A stretch of 51,947 bases of DNA, taken from positions 17,683 through 69,629 of the forward strand of contig PLQL01000016.1 in NCBI GenBank assembly GCA_003160115.1, given 5' to 3'. Position 1 is the first letter of the stretch; each line of letters opens with the position of its first letter. This document shows, one piece after another, positions 1 through 8,385 of this stretch. The notes below the pieces were generated by a model. That model had not been told where the DNA came from. It searched no databases and worked only from the letters and a program-made list of their open reading frames with translations. This DNA is from Acidimicrobiaceae bacterium. Lineage in GTDB: Bacteria; Actinomycetota; Acidimicrobiia; Acidimicrobiales; RAAP-2. The position numbers and the translations under genes were made by a program.

Positions 1-695
1 GAGAACGTGAAGATCGAACCCGCCACCACGCCGGGCAGGATCATCGGCATCAGGATCCGGCGAAAGGTAAACCAACTGCCCGCACCCAAGTCCGCCGAAG
101 CCTCAAGCAACGAGTCGGGAACCCGCTCGAAGGCGCCGTAGATGGGAACGATCATGAACGGCAGCCAGAGGTAGGAGAAGACGATCCACATCGCCACGTT
201 CGTATACGCGAGGTTGGTGACCGGCAGTCCCAGGTGCGACTCGAAGCTGGGCAACACGCCGTGGTTCGAGAGGATATTGATCCACGCGTAGACCCGAGCG
301 AGGTAGCTCGCCCACAGGGGCAAGAGGACGAGGGCGAGGAATATCTGGCGAGTACGACGCGACGCGATCTTCGCGATGAAGAAGGCGAAGGGCAGGGCGA
401 TGAGGGCGTCTGTGAGTGTGACCGCTATCGCCATCAACAGGGTTCGCACGATGATCGTGTGGTACACGGACTGGGTGAAGATCTGGGAGAAGTTCGACCA
501 CGTCCATTGATAGATGATGTTGCCGGTGAGCGAATTCGTGCTGAAGAACGCGGTGACCAGCAGAGCGACGAGTGACGCCAGGTAGATCACGAGGAACCAC
601 AGCAGGGGCGGCGAGAGTATGAGGGCGCCACGCAACCAGGGGCGACGCCACAGCGCCGCCCCTAGTCGTTGCCGGGTCCCTTCGCGAACGCTCAC
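1..695 (-). CDS. potB: ABC transporter permease, spermidine/putrescine type (PotB-like), partial at window edge
   Basis: Minus-strand reading from GTG at 695 (VSVREGTRQRLGAALWRRPWLRGALILSPPLLWFLVIYLAS...LPFMIVPIYGAFERVPDSLLEASADLGAGSWFTFRRILMPMILPGVVAGS) carries the BPD permease EAA-type loop; runs off the left end; follows potA/potD-like genes. Confidence 0.85.
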   Translation of the reverse strand, partial: MSVREGTRQRLGAALWRRPWLRGALILSPPLLWFLVIYLASLVALLVTAFFSTNSLTGNIIYQWTWSNFSQIFTQSVYHTIIVRTLLMAIAVTLTDALIALPFAFFIAKIASRRTRQIFLALVLLPLWASYLARVYAWINILSNHGVLPSFESHLGLPVTNLAYTNVAMWIVFSYLWLPFMIVPIYGAFERVPDSLLEASADLGAGSWFTFRRILMPMILPGVVAGSIFTF

Positions 696-701
696 GTGGG
701 T

Positions 702-1895
702 CTAGCCAGTGATCTGCGTCCAGGCCTGCTGCCACTGCGTGAAGGCCACACAATCGTTCTGCCCATTGTCACACGTCGACAGCGGCGTCTTCCAAAACTT
801 GATCGTCGAGAAGTACGACTCGGGCTCGTTCGCGTGGTACGCGGCGCAGCCGCCCGCCTGCAATTTATTCATGAGTGGGCACGCCAAAGTGTTGGCCGGC
901 GTCTCGCCGTAGGAGATGGCGTCCTCGGCTTGGATCTTGGGCGTGGACATGTAGGCCATCCACTTGTAGGCGCAGTTCGGGTGTGGCGCGTTGGCCGCGA
1001 GCATCCAGGTGTCAGCCCAACCGGTCGCCCCTTGCTTGGGGATGGTGTCGGCTACGGGAGCCTTGGCCGCCTGGAGCGTCGAGGTCTGGTAGGGCCACGC
1101 CGCGCCCACGACTGCTTCGCCGTTCTGGAACAAGGAAATCTCCTGGCTGGCGAGGTCCCAGTACTTCTTGACGAGCGGGTGCTCGGCCTTCAAGAGGTTG
1201 ACCGAGGCGTTGAACTGGGTCTGGGTCAATTCGTACGGGTCGGTGATTCCGAGACTCGGCTTGGCCGTCTCCAGGTAGAGCGCCGCGTCGGCGATCTGGA
1301 TCGGGTTGTCGGGGATGGTGATCCGACCTTTGTACGCCGAGTTGTACAGCACCGACCACGAGGCGGGCGGCGTCTTAAAGGTTTTGGTCGAGTAGAGCAG
1401 GACGTTCGGACCGAACTCGAAGCTCACGCCGTAGTGGTAACCGTTGATCGTGTTGAACGAAGGCGACTTCAAGAAGGGTTGGAATTCGCTCCACGACGGG
1501 ATGAGTTTGATGTTGATCGGTTTGACGTCACCGCCATAGATGAGTCGCAGGTCGGCGTCACCCGAAGCCGAAACGAGGTCCCACTGGTGTCCACCACCGT
1601 TTGCCATGAGCGAGACCATCTCACTCGATGAGCCGGCGTACTTGACGTTCACCTGACAGCCAGTCGTCGATTCGAACGGCTTCACCCACTGGGGCTGGGT
1701 GTAGCCCTCCCAAGCGATGATGTTGAGTGCGCCTTCGCTCTTACCTATAGAGCTTGGGGTTTTCATGCTCTGGGTGGGCGGAGTGCCCAACGCCGCTCCA
1801 GCCGAGCCGCCGAGAGCGATCGGCATGACGAAAACGCTGAGTAGCAGCGTTGTCGCTCCCGCGCTGAACCACTTCAGCCATCTGGTCTTAGTCAT
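702..1895 (-). CDS. potD: extracellular solute-binding protein, polyamine (PotD-like)
   Basis: 397 aa with signal peptide; NIIAWEGYTQPQWVKPFESTTGCQVNVKYAGSSSEMV is typical of PotD/PotF; overlaps upstream ATPase gene. Confidence 0.87.
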   Translation of the reverse strand: MTKTRWLKWFSAGATTLLLSVFVMPIALGGSAGAALGTPPTQSMKTPSSIGKSEGALNIIAWEGYTQPQWVKPFESTTGCQVNVKYAGSSSEMVSLMANGGGHQWDLVSASGDADLRLIYGGDVKPINIKLIPSWSEFQPFLKSPSFNTINGYHYGVSFEFGPNVLLYSTKTFKTPPASWSVLYNSAYKGRITIPDNPIQIADAALYLETAKPSLGITDPYELTQTQFNASVNLLKAEHPLVKKYWDLASQEISLFQNGEAVVGAAWPYQTSTLQAAKAPVADTIPKQGATGWADTWMLAANAPHPNCAYKWMAYMSTPKIQAEDAISYGETPANTLACPLMNKLQAGGCAAYHANEPESYFSTIKFWKTPLSTCDNGQNDCVAFTQWQQAWTQITG

Positions 1896-2979
1896 GTTGC
1901 TCCTTTGTCAATGGTCCGGACTGATTCTCAGTGTCGGACGGTCCAGCTAGGGGGAAAGCGTCGGTGAGGTCCCAGGAAAGCGTGACCTCACTATCGGTCG
2001 GTAAGTCGTCGCCTGCGGCGCGCGCGCCCGCCGAACGGTTCTGACGCACCGCGGTCATGGTGCCTCCGTCACGTAGTTCGACGGTGAAGCGGGTGATCAT
2101 GCCGAGATAGGCGACGTCGACGATTCGTCCCTTCGTGCCGAGGCGACCTTTGGGCAGCGCACCGCTCGACAACTCGATCTTTTCCGGACGCAACACGGCC
2201 CGACCGTTCTTCGTCTCGACCACGTTGGAAGTGCCGACGAAGGAGGCGACGAATTCGGTCGCGGGCTGTTCGTAGACCTCGGTGGGGTGTCCCACTTGTT
2301 CGATGCGCCCGTCGCGAAACACCGCGAGGCGATCGCTCATCGTCAGTGCCTCTTCCTGGTCGTGGGTCACGTAGATGAACGTGATGCCCACCTGACGCTG
2401 GATTCGCTTGAGCTCGACTTGCATCTCCTGGCGAAGTTTGAGGTCAAGTGCGCCCAGTGGTTCGTCGAGCAGGAGGACCTCGGGCTCGTTGACTATCGCG
2501 CGCGCGAGAGCGACGCGTTGGCGCTGCCCTCCCGAGAGTTGGGCAGGCTTGCGCTGGGCGAATTCGCTCATTCGAACCATTGCGAGCACGGTGTCGATCC
2601 GTGCCGCGCGTTCGGCACGCGGCACCTTGCTAACGCGTAGCCCGTAGCCGACGTTGTCCTCGACGCTGAAGTGTGGAAAAAGGGCGTAGTCCTGGAACAC
2701 CGTATTGACGTTTCGTTGGTAGGGCGGGCGACCCGTGACGTCCTGGCCGTTAAGGGCGATGGTGCCGCCGTCGGGTACCTCGAAGCCGGCGATGAGGCGC
2801 AACAGGGTGGTCTTGCCCGAACCCGAGGGTCCGAGCATCGTGAAGAACTCGCCACGATGTACGTCGAGGTCGACGTCGTTGACCGCGACGTGCGACGCGA
2901 AACGTTTGGTGACGCCGCGCAGCGAGACGCCTTGTTCGGACGTCACGGCGACGTCGCGGGCGGGAGCGTCGTCGATCAT
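1888..2979 (-). CDS. potA: ABC transporter ATP-binding protein, polyamine type (PotA-like)
   Basis: Walker A GPSGSGKTT, LSGGQRQRVALARA signature, Walker B LLLDEPLGALD, TOBE-like C-term; start MIDDAPARD preceded by AAAGGA RBS (track ORF extends to 3126). Confidence 0.9.
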   Translation of the reverse strand: MIDDAPARDVAVTSEQGVSLRGVTKRFASHVAVNDVDLDVHRGEFFTMLGPSGSGKTTLLRLIAGFEVPDGGTIALNGQDVTGRPPYQRNVNTVFQDYALFPHFSVEDNVGYGLRVSKVPRAERAARIDTVLAMVRMSEFAQRKPAQLSGGQRQRVALARAIVNEPEVLLLDEPLGALDLKLRQEMQVELKRIQRQVGITFIYVTHDQEEALTMSDRLAVFRDGRIEQVGHPTEVYEQPATEFVASFVGTSNVVETKNGRAVLRPEKIELSSGALPKGRLGTKGRIVDVAYLGMITRFTVELRDGGTMTAVRQNRSAGARAAGDDLPTDSEVTLSWDLTDAFPLAGPSDTENQSGPLTKEQHD

Positions 2980-3372
2980 GTCGTTCCTTTGGCCCTCCGC
3001 CGAGGTCGAGTGATTCGGAGCGCGTCGTTTTCGACGTACCTCTCGCGGTTCGCAGGAGCGAACACTCGTACCAAGTCGTGACGCATGTTTTCGTGCACTC
3101 AGCACCCCCCGTGCTGGTGCCATCATAGGAGAAGAGTTTGGTCGGCGGCTGGAGAATGTCGCGGTAGTACGGTACGTCTATCGCGCGGGCGAGTGCCAGG
3201 ATTTCTTGAGTCATCTGATGACTTGAGTGTGACGGCGATCAGTGCATCATGCGGACACGTCCTTCCTCGAGCTGTTCGTCGTCCCGATGCTTCGCGGCGC
3301 TTCCGCTAAGGTGCGAGGGCACCTCTCGGTGCGCCACGCCCTCGAGTGTCCTCGCGTGGAGAAGGGTTCATC

Positions 3373-4032
3373 ATGAAAATAGGCATTATTGGTGCGGGCA
3401 ATATCGGTGGAACGCTGACCCGTCGCTTCAGCGAACTCGGTCACCACGTCGCGGTCGCCAACTCGCGCGGGCCCGAGACGTTACGCGAGCTCGCTCTGGA
3501 GACGGGAGCGACCGCCGTGAGCGTCGAACAGGCCGCGCTGGACGCCGACGTTGTCGTGGTCACGATTCCTGAGAACAAGGTGCCGAATCTGCCAGTTGGT
3601 TTTCTCGACGGGGCCGCCAAGAACGTCGTGGTGATCGACACCGGTAACTACTACCCCCAGCAGCGCGACGGTCGGATCGCCGAGATTGAGGACGGCATGA
3701 CCGAGAGTCGTTGGGTCGCCAACCAGATTGGCTATCCGGTGGTTAAGGCGTTCAACGGGATCCAGGCTCTGCACCTGCTCTCGCACGGCAAGCCCGAAGG
3801 GACGCCGCATCGTATCGCATTGCCGGTGGCGGGCGACGACGGGCGCGCCAAGCGCGTCGTCATGGACCTGGTGAACCAACTCGGTTTTGACCCGGTCGAC
3901 GCGGGAGGGCTCGACGACTCGTGGCGCCAAGAGCCAGGTAGCCCCGTCTACGGGCGCGACTTCGACGCCGACGGCGTTCGCCTGGCGCTCACCGAGGCGG
4001 TGCACGTGCGTAGCCCCGAGTGGCGAGCGTAA
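3373..4032 (+). CDS. NAD(P)-binding reductase, F420-dependent NADP reductase-like family
   Basis: MKIGIIGAGNIGGTLTRRFSELGHHVAVANSRGPETL Rossmann motif; AGDDGRAKRVVMDLVNQLGFDPVDAGGL. Confidence 0.8.
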   Translation: MKIGIIGAGNIGGTLTRRFSELGHHVAVANSRGPETLRELALETGATAVSVEQAALDADVVVVTIPENKVPNLPVGFLDGAAKNVVVIDTGNYYPQQRDGRIAEIEDGMTESRWVANQIGYPVVKAFNGIQALHLLSHGKPEGTPHRIALPVAGDDGRAKRVVMDLVNQLGFDPVDAGGLDDSWRQEPGSPVYGRDFDADGVRLALTEAVHVRSPEWRA

Positions 4033-4124
4033 TTCGACATCGATAGATCCGTGAACCAGAGCAATCGGACGAGCGCGTACCTGCTCACCGTCTTCCGCTT
4101 CACACCACTCACCAAGGAGATTCC

Positions 4125-4913
4125 ATGATTCTTGACCTCTTTAGCCTCGAGGGCAAGGTTGCCGTTCTCACCGGCGCTGGACGCGGCATTGGCGCCGCGA
4201 GCGCACTCGCGCTCGCCGAGTGCGGAGCAAATGTCGTCATCGCCTCACGCACGCAGTCTGACCTCGACGAGGTCGCGGCCAAGGTCGCGCGCACCGGTCA
4301 ACGAGCGGTCACGGTCGCGGGTGACCTCGCGGACCTGGACGTGTTGCGTTCGCTCGTGACGCGCGCGAACGAGGAGTTCGGACGCCTGGACGTGGTGGTA
4401 AACAACCTCGGCGGTGCGATTCCTCTGCCGTTTTTGGACACGAGCCCCGAATACCTCGAAGAGGCGTTTCACTTCAACGTGACCACGGCGCACGCGCTCA
4501 ACCTCGCCGCGGTGCCACTGATGCTCGAGAACGGCGGCGGTTCGATCGTGAATATCTCTTCGGTGATGGGCCGAGTCGCGGGGCGTGGTTACAGTGCCTA
4601 CGGCGCGACGAAGGCGGCGCTCTCGCACTACACCCGATTGGTATCGAAAGACCTCGCGCCTCGCATCCGCGTGAACGCCATCGCCGCTGGTTCGACCGCG
4701 ACGTCGGCGCTGGAGATTGTGACGTCGACGCCTGAACTCAAGTCGATGATGGAGGACCTCACGCCGCTGCACCGTATTGCCGATCCCGAGGAGATTGCCG
4801 CCGGGGTGCTGTACCTGGCCTCGCCCGCCGGGGCGTTCCTGACCGGCAAGGTGCTTGAAATCGACGGGGGAACCGACATCCCGAGCCTCGATTTCGGCTT
4901 GGCGGATCTGTAG
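4125..4913 (+). CDS. SDR family oxidoreductase
   Basis: [28 protein letters not shown] (YxxxK), C-terminal DGGTDIPS. Confidence 0.9.
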   Translation: MILDLFSLEGKVAVLTGAGRGIGAASALALAECGANVVIASRTQSDLDEVAAKVARTGQRAVTVAGDLADLDVLRSLVTRANEEFGRLDVVVNNLGGAIPLPFLDTSPEYLEEAFHFNVTTAHALNLAAVPLMLENGGGSIVNISSVMGRVAGRGYSAYGATKAALSHYTRLVSKDLAPRIRVNAIAAGSTATSALEIVTSTPELKSMMEDLTPLHRIADPEEIAAGVLYLASPAGAFLTGKVLEIDGGTDIPSLDFGLADL

Positions 4914-4976
4914 GGCGAGCGTCCGCGAATACTCGCATCGCGAACTAACATCTCACTGACGTCACGATTTCACACG

Positions 4977-5768
4977 ATGGAGAGGTCAATGGCCCTTCGA
5001 CGCACCCTGTATCGCTACTACGAGCACCGTTTGGAGAGTTCGCTTCCCGCGGATCGGCTGCCCCAGCACGTCGGGGTCATTCTCGACGGACATCGCCGTT
5101 TCGCTCGCGAGGCGACCGACGGTGAGTACCGGGCTAGTTACGAAGCGGGAATGGCCAAGCTCGAAGAACTGATCGGGTGGTGTGCGGACTTGAAGATCGG
5201 TGCGGTGACCGCCTGGGTGCTCTCGACCGAGAACTTGCGCCGACCTACGGCCGAATTGGAACCGTACTTCGAGGTGCTCACCGAGCTGTTCAATCGAATG
5301 CCGAAACTAGCCGAGCGACTCCACTTCACGCTCACGGTCAGTGGCAGTCTGGACTTGTTGCCCCCGACGCTGGTCCTGGCGGCGAAGCAGGCCGTCGAAC
5401 AGGTCGCCCAGATGGGCAAAGCACCGATGAGCATCAATATCGCCCTTTGTTACGGGGGACGTCAAGAAGTGGTGGACGCGTGCCGCTCGCTAGTGACCGA
5501 TTTGCTCGCCGAGGGTGTGGCGCCCGAGAACCTGGCTGAATCGATCGACGCGAAGGGTCTCGCGGGCAACCTCTACGCGGCCGATCTGCCCGACACCGAC
5601 CTCGTCATTCGCACGAGTGGTGAATCGCGACTTTCGGGTTTTCTCCTGTGGCAGTCCGCGTTCGCCGAGTTCGCCTTCGTCGACCCGTATTGGCCAGCCT
5701 TTCGCAAGGTCGACCTGTTGCGCGCGTTACGTGACTTCACGCGTCGCGACCGACGCTTCGGGGCCTAA
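4977..5768 (+). CDS. short-chain cis-prenyl diphosphate synthase (UppS family, Z-FPP synthase-like)
   Basis: VGVILDGHRRFAREA, STENLRR, ALCYGGRQEVVDA, DLVIRTSGESRLSGFLLWQSAFAEFAF. Confidence 0.88.
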   Translation: MERSMALRRTLYRYYEHRLESSLPADRLPQHVGVILDGHRRFAREATDGEYRASYEAGMAKLEELIGWCADLKIGAVTAWVLSTENLRRPTAELEPYFEVLTELFNRMPKLAERLHFTLTVSGSLDLLPPTLVLAAKQAVEQVAQMGKAPMSINIALCYGGRQEVVDACRSLVTDLLAEGVAPENLAESIDAKGLAGNLYAADLPDTDLVIRTSGESRLSGFLLWQSAFAEFAFVDPYWPAFRKVDLLRALRDFTRRDRRFGA

Positions 5769-5830
5769 CTGATCGTTTTGTGACATTCGGCCCTAGCGCG
5801 CCGGCGCGATGCTACTTACTCTGAGAATTA

Positions 5831-5870
5831 GGAGCGCTCTCGTTGGCGCACACTGAGCCGCAAGCGCTCC
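5831..5870. promoter_or_regulatory. 8 bp inverted repeat in the presumptive 5' UTR of hsp20
   Basis: GGAGCGCT (5831-5838) / AGCGCTCC (5863-5870), immediately followed by the GAAGGAGG RBS. Confidence 0.4.
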
Positions 5871-5885
5871 GAAGGAGGCTGCATG

Positions 5886-6332
5886 ATGGTTTCCAAGAGT
5901 CAGTTGCAGGAACTTGACGTTCCCTTTTTGAATAATCTGAACTGGCCCTCGTGGCCGCGATTTGACGACATGTTTCGTGACGTCGAGTGGCGTCGGCCCT
6001 TCAAGATTGAAGAGTGCCACGAGGACAACGTCATGGTGATTCGTGCCGAACTGCCCGGAGTGGACCCCGAAAGGGACGTTCAGGTCGACGTGGTCGATGA
6101 CCAACTGGTGATTACGGCACAGAAATCCGAGTCACACGAGAAGAGTGCACGTCACGTGCACCACAGCGAATTCCGTTACGGATCAATGACCAGAAGCGTT
6201 TCGATGCCCAAGGGTGTCGACGAGTCAATGATATCGGCGACCTACAAGGACGGTGTTCTTGAAGTCCGGGTTGCGATGCCTGCAGCATCCGTGATGGAAG
6301 AAGGACACCGGGTGCCGATTAAGAGGGTGTAG
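5886..6332 (+). CDS. Hsp20/alpha-crystallin family small heat shock protein
   Basis: VIRAELPGVDPERDVQVDVVDDQLVITAQKSES...YGSMTRSVSMPKGVDESMISATYKDGVLEVRVAMP. Confidence 0.88.
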   Translation: MVSKSQLQELDVPFLNNLNWPSWPRFDDMFRDVEWRRPFKIEECHEDNVMVIRAELPGVDPERDVQVDVVDDQLVITAQKSESHEKSARHVHHSEFRYGSMTRSVSMPKGVDESMISATYKDGVLEVRVAMPAASVMEEGHRVPIKRV

Positions 6333-6468
6333 TCGGCACACGGTGAAAGTCGGTCCGAGGCACGCCGATAGGACGGTGTGGGTTGCGCGAAGTGGCGTGG
6401 CCCGCACCGTTTCGCGTGGCGACTCAGCACCCCTTGACCCGAGGACGTCGTTCTGGTGGAGTAGACGG

Positions 6469-6969
6469 GTGCACGAGACCGACGAGGATATTGCCCAGTT
6501 ACAGATGCTCTTGGACGAGAGCGATGAGCGGGAAGGTAGCCACCTGCGCGAAGTGCTCACGGCCGAGCGTCGTCTAAGCGCGCGCACCACGTGCGATCGC
6601 TTGGTCGGCATGCGCCTGCTGGCCCTGGCAACGGTGAGTGGCGACGGGCGCCCTTTGGTGGGGCCCGTCGACGGCATCTTCTTTCGAGGTTCGTTTCACT
6701 TCAGTTCCTCGCCTGATTCGTTGCGGGTGCGTCACATCCGCGCGCGGCCCTGTGTGAACGCGACCCACCTGCCCGGCGAGGAGTTCGCGGTCACCGTGCA
6801 CGGCGTCGCCGAGATTCTCGACGTCACCGCACCACAGCACGCGCAACTGCGCGAGACTATTCTGAACATTTGCACACCTTCGTACGGGAAAGACTGGTAC
6901 TAATGCCTCCAGGCGAATGTCGTGATGCCAATCCAGGCGCGTCGGATGTTCACGTTTCACCTGGAATGA
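6469..6969 (+). pseudogene. pyridoxamine 5'-phosphate oxidase-fold protein, interrupted by an in-frame stop
   Basis: MRLLALATVSGDGRPLVGPVDGIFFRGSFHFSSSPDSLRVRHIRARP...; TAA at 6901-6903, but the same frame continues as CLQANVVMPIQARRMFTFHLE to TGA 6967-6969. Confidence 0.65.
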
Positions 6970-7127
6970 ACATCGACTACTTCTTTCGCACGGCCCGCTT
7001 GGCCTTTGTGACCTGTTGGCGGATCTTGTCACGCAAGCCCTCTTTCACCTTACGTACCTCGCGTCTCAAGTGATGGTTCTGGGCCCTAATCACTTGAGCG
7101 CTTCGGCGGTTCGCGAACTCAAAGTGA

Positions 7128-7169
7128 GACAACAAGAAGAGGGAGCCTACGCTCCCTCTTCTTGTTGTC
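7128..7169. terminator. strong hairpin terminator
   Basis: 19 bp perfect stem GACAACAAGAAGAGGGAGC / GCTCCCTCTTCTTGTTGTC with 4 nt loop CTAC, directly after the stop of the 7178-7777 minus gene. Confidence 0.75.
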
Positions 7170-7177
7170 GGCCGCGC

Positions 7178-7777
7178 CTACGAAGGCTGACCGGGATTCG
7201 CCGGTGGGGGACCGAGCGCTGTGAGCGCATTCGCGTGCGCTGTGGTCGCTTCACCCACCGAGGTCTCAAGGGCCCCGCGAGCCGCCTCGCGCTCGATAGC
7301 CGTCGTGGCCGCCGCCAGAGCTGCCGCGTAGGTGGACTGGGCCGCTACCACCGAGGCGCGGAAGGTCTCGTTGATGCTCTGGAAACTAGTTACCCACACC
7401 GTGCCGTTGAAACCGGCCGGTGGCGAAGGTGGATCACCCGCTCCGGTGATCGCGCTCACGCGCAGGTTCAACGCCACCACCAGTGAGGCATCCAGCGCGG
7501 CGAGAGCCGCCTGACGTTCAGCCTTGGTCGTGGCGACCTGAAGGGCCGCCTGGTAGGTCGCTCGCGCGCTCTGGACTGACTGGTGGTAAGTGGTGTTGAT
7601 CGCTTCGAGTCCCTGCACGTAGGTCTTCCACTGTGCCTTGAACGCGGTCCAGGCGGTTGGCGTGGTCGTGGACGAGGCGTGCGAGGTGGGTGACGCGAAC
7701 GCTATCGCGGGAACACTGACACCGAGTCCGGCGACTAGGGCCAGGGCGGTGAGTGACTTGATCATGGTGTGCTTCAT
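7178..7777 (-). CDS. secreted Ala-rich coiled-coil protein, unknown function
   Basis: MKHTMIKSLTALALVAGLGVSVPAIAFAS signal peptide; repeated ATYQAAL/ATYAAALAAATTAIEREAA heptad-like segments; RBS AAAGGAGA. Confidence 0.65.
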   Translation of the reverse strand: MKHTMIKSLTALALVAGLGVSVPAIAFASPTSHASSTTTPTAWTAFKAQWKTYVQGLEAINTTYHQSVQSARATYQAALQVATTKAERQAALAALDASLVVALNLRVSAITGAGDPPSPPAGFNGTVWVTSFQSINETFRASVVAAQSTYAAALAAATTAIEREAARGALETSVGEATTAHANALTALGPPPANPGQPS

Positions 7778-7961
7778 CTGTTCTCCTTTCAAAGGAACAC
7801 TCCTCAGGGTACGAACGCCCTTTGTGAGAACCGTGTGAAGCGCCTGTTTGACGGGTGAGACCTTTCAGAGAAGTTCCTGTGAAGAATCCGTCGTTGTCAG
7901 CGATGCTGCGTGTGTTACTCGACGAGGGCCCTCGCGAGCACGACGCTCGCCGATGAGTGGT

Positions 7962-8297
7962 TCAGCTCGTCTCGACCTCGTCGACGGTCAGTTCGGCCGC
8001 GGGATCGGCTTCGAGACGTTCGTCGCTGATGGGCGTGCCACTGCGCACCGACAGACCGTAGCTACCGTCGGCGAGACGAGCTTCGGCACGTTCTACCGCC
8101 TCGAGACGAGCTCGCAGGCTCGCCGCGATGGCGTTGTTCTCCTCTTCGGAGGTAAATGGTTCAGCGGAGTCGGCGATGTCGCCCTGCTCGTTCGCACCCT
8201 CGCGCTCGACGAGTCCGACTTGCGTCGAGTGCACCAGCAAATCCTCGAGTCGTCGACGTTCGTTCGCCAGTAATTCCTCGGCCCTTCGATGGTCCAT
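7962..8297 (-). CDS. DksA/TraR-family-like protein lacking zinc-finger cysteines
   Basis: EEENNAIAASLRARLEAVERAEARLADGSYGLSVRSGTPISDERLEADPAAELTVDE aligns by eye with TraR/DksA C-terminus; Cys positions are Ser/Thr/Asp. Confidence 0.7.
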   Translation of the reverse strand: MDHRRAEELLANERRRLEDLLVHSTQVGLVEREGANEQGDIADSAEPFTSEEENNAIAASLRARLEAVERAEARLADGSYGLSVRSGTPISDERLEADPAAELTVDEVETS

Positions 8298-8385
8298 GAT
8301 TACTCCCTGCTCGAGCCTGCTGGGTCAATGCTAAGCCACGCCAGCGTCGCCCGATGCGGCGAGCAACTGCGCGTGCGTGGCACTC

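Noticed and set aside
669-1631. 320 aa plus-strand ORF
   Set aside because: Antisense to the clear PotD-like gene; composition typical of GC-rich shadow ORFs
2671-3214. ORFs around the potA start, including MTQEILALARAIDVPYYRDILQPPTKLFSYDGT (from 3214, minus)
   Set aside because: The upstream peptide looks slightly protein-like but has no recognisable family and runs out of frame into potA; could be a remnant, not supportable
6977-7135. Minus-strand basic peptide (...VIRAQNHHLRREVRKVKEGLRDKIRQQVTKAKRAVRKK)
   Set aside because: No ATG, lies downstream of a strong terminator; coding-like composition alone is insufficient
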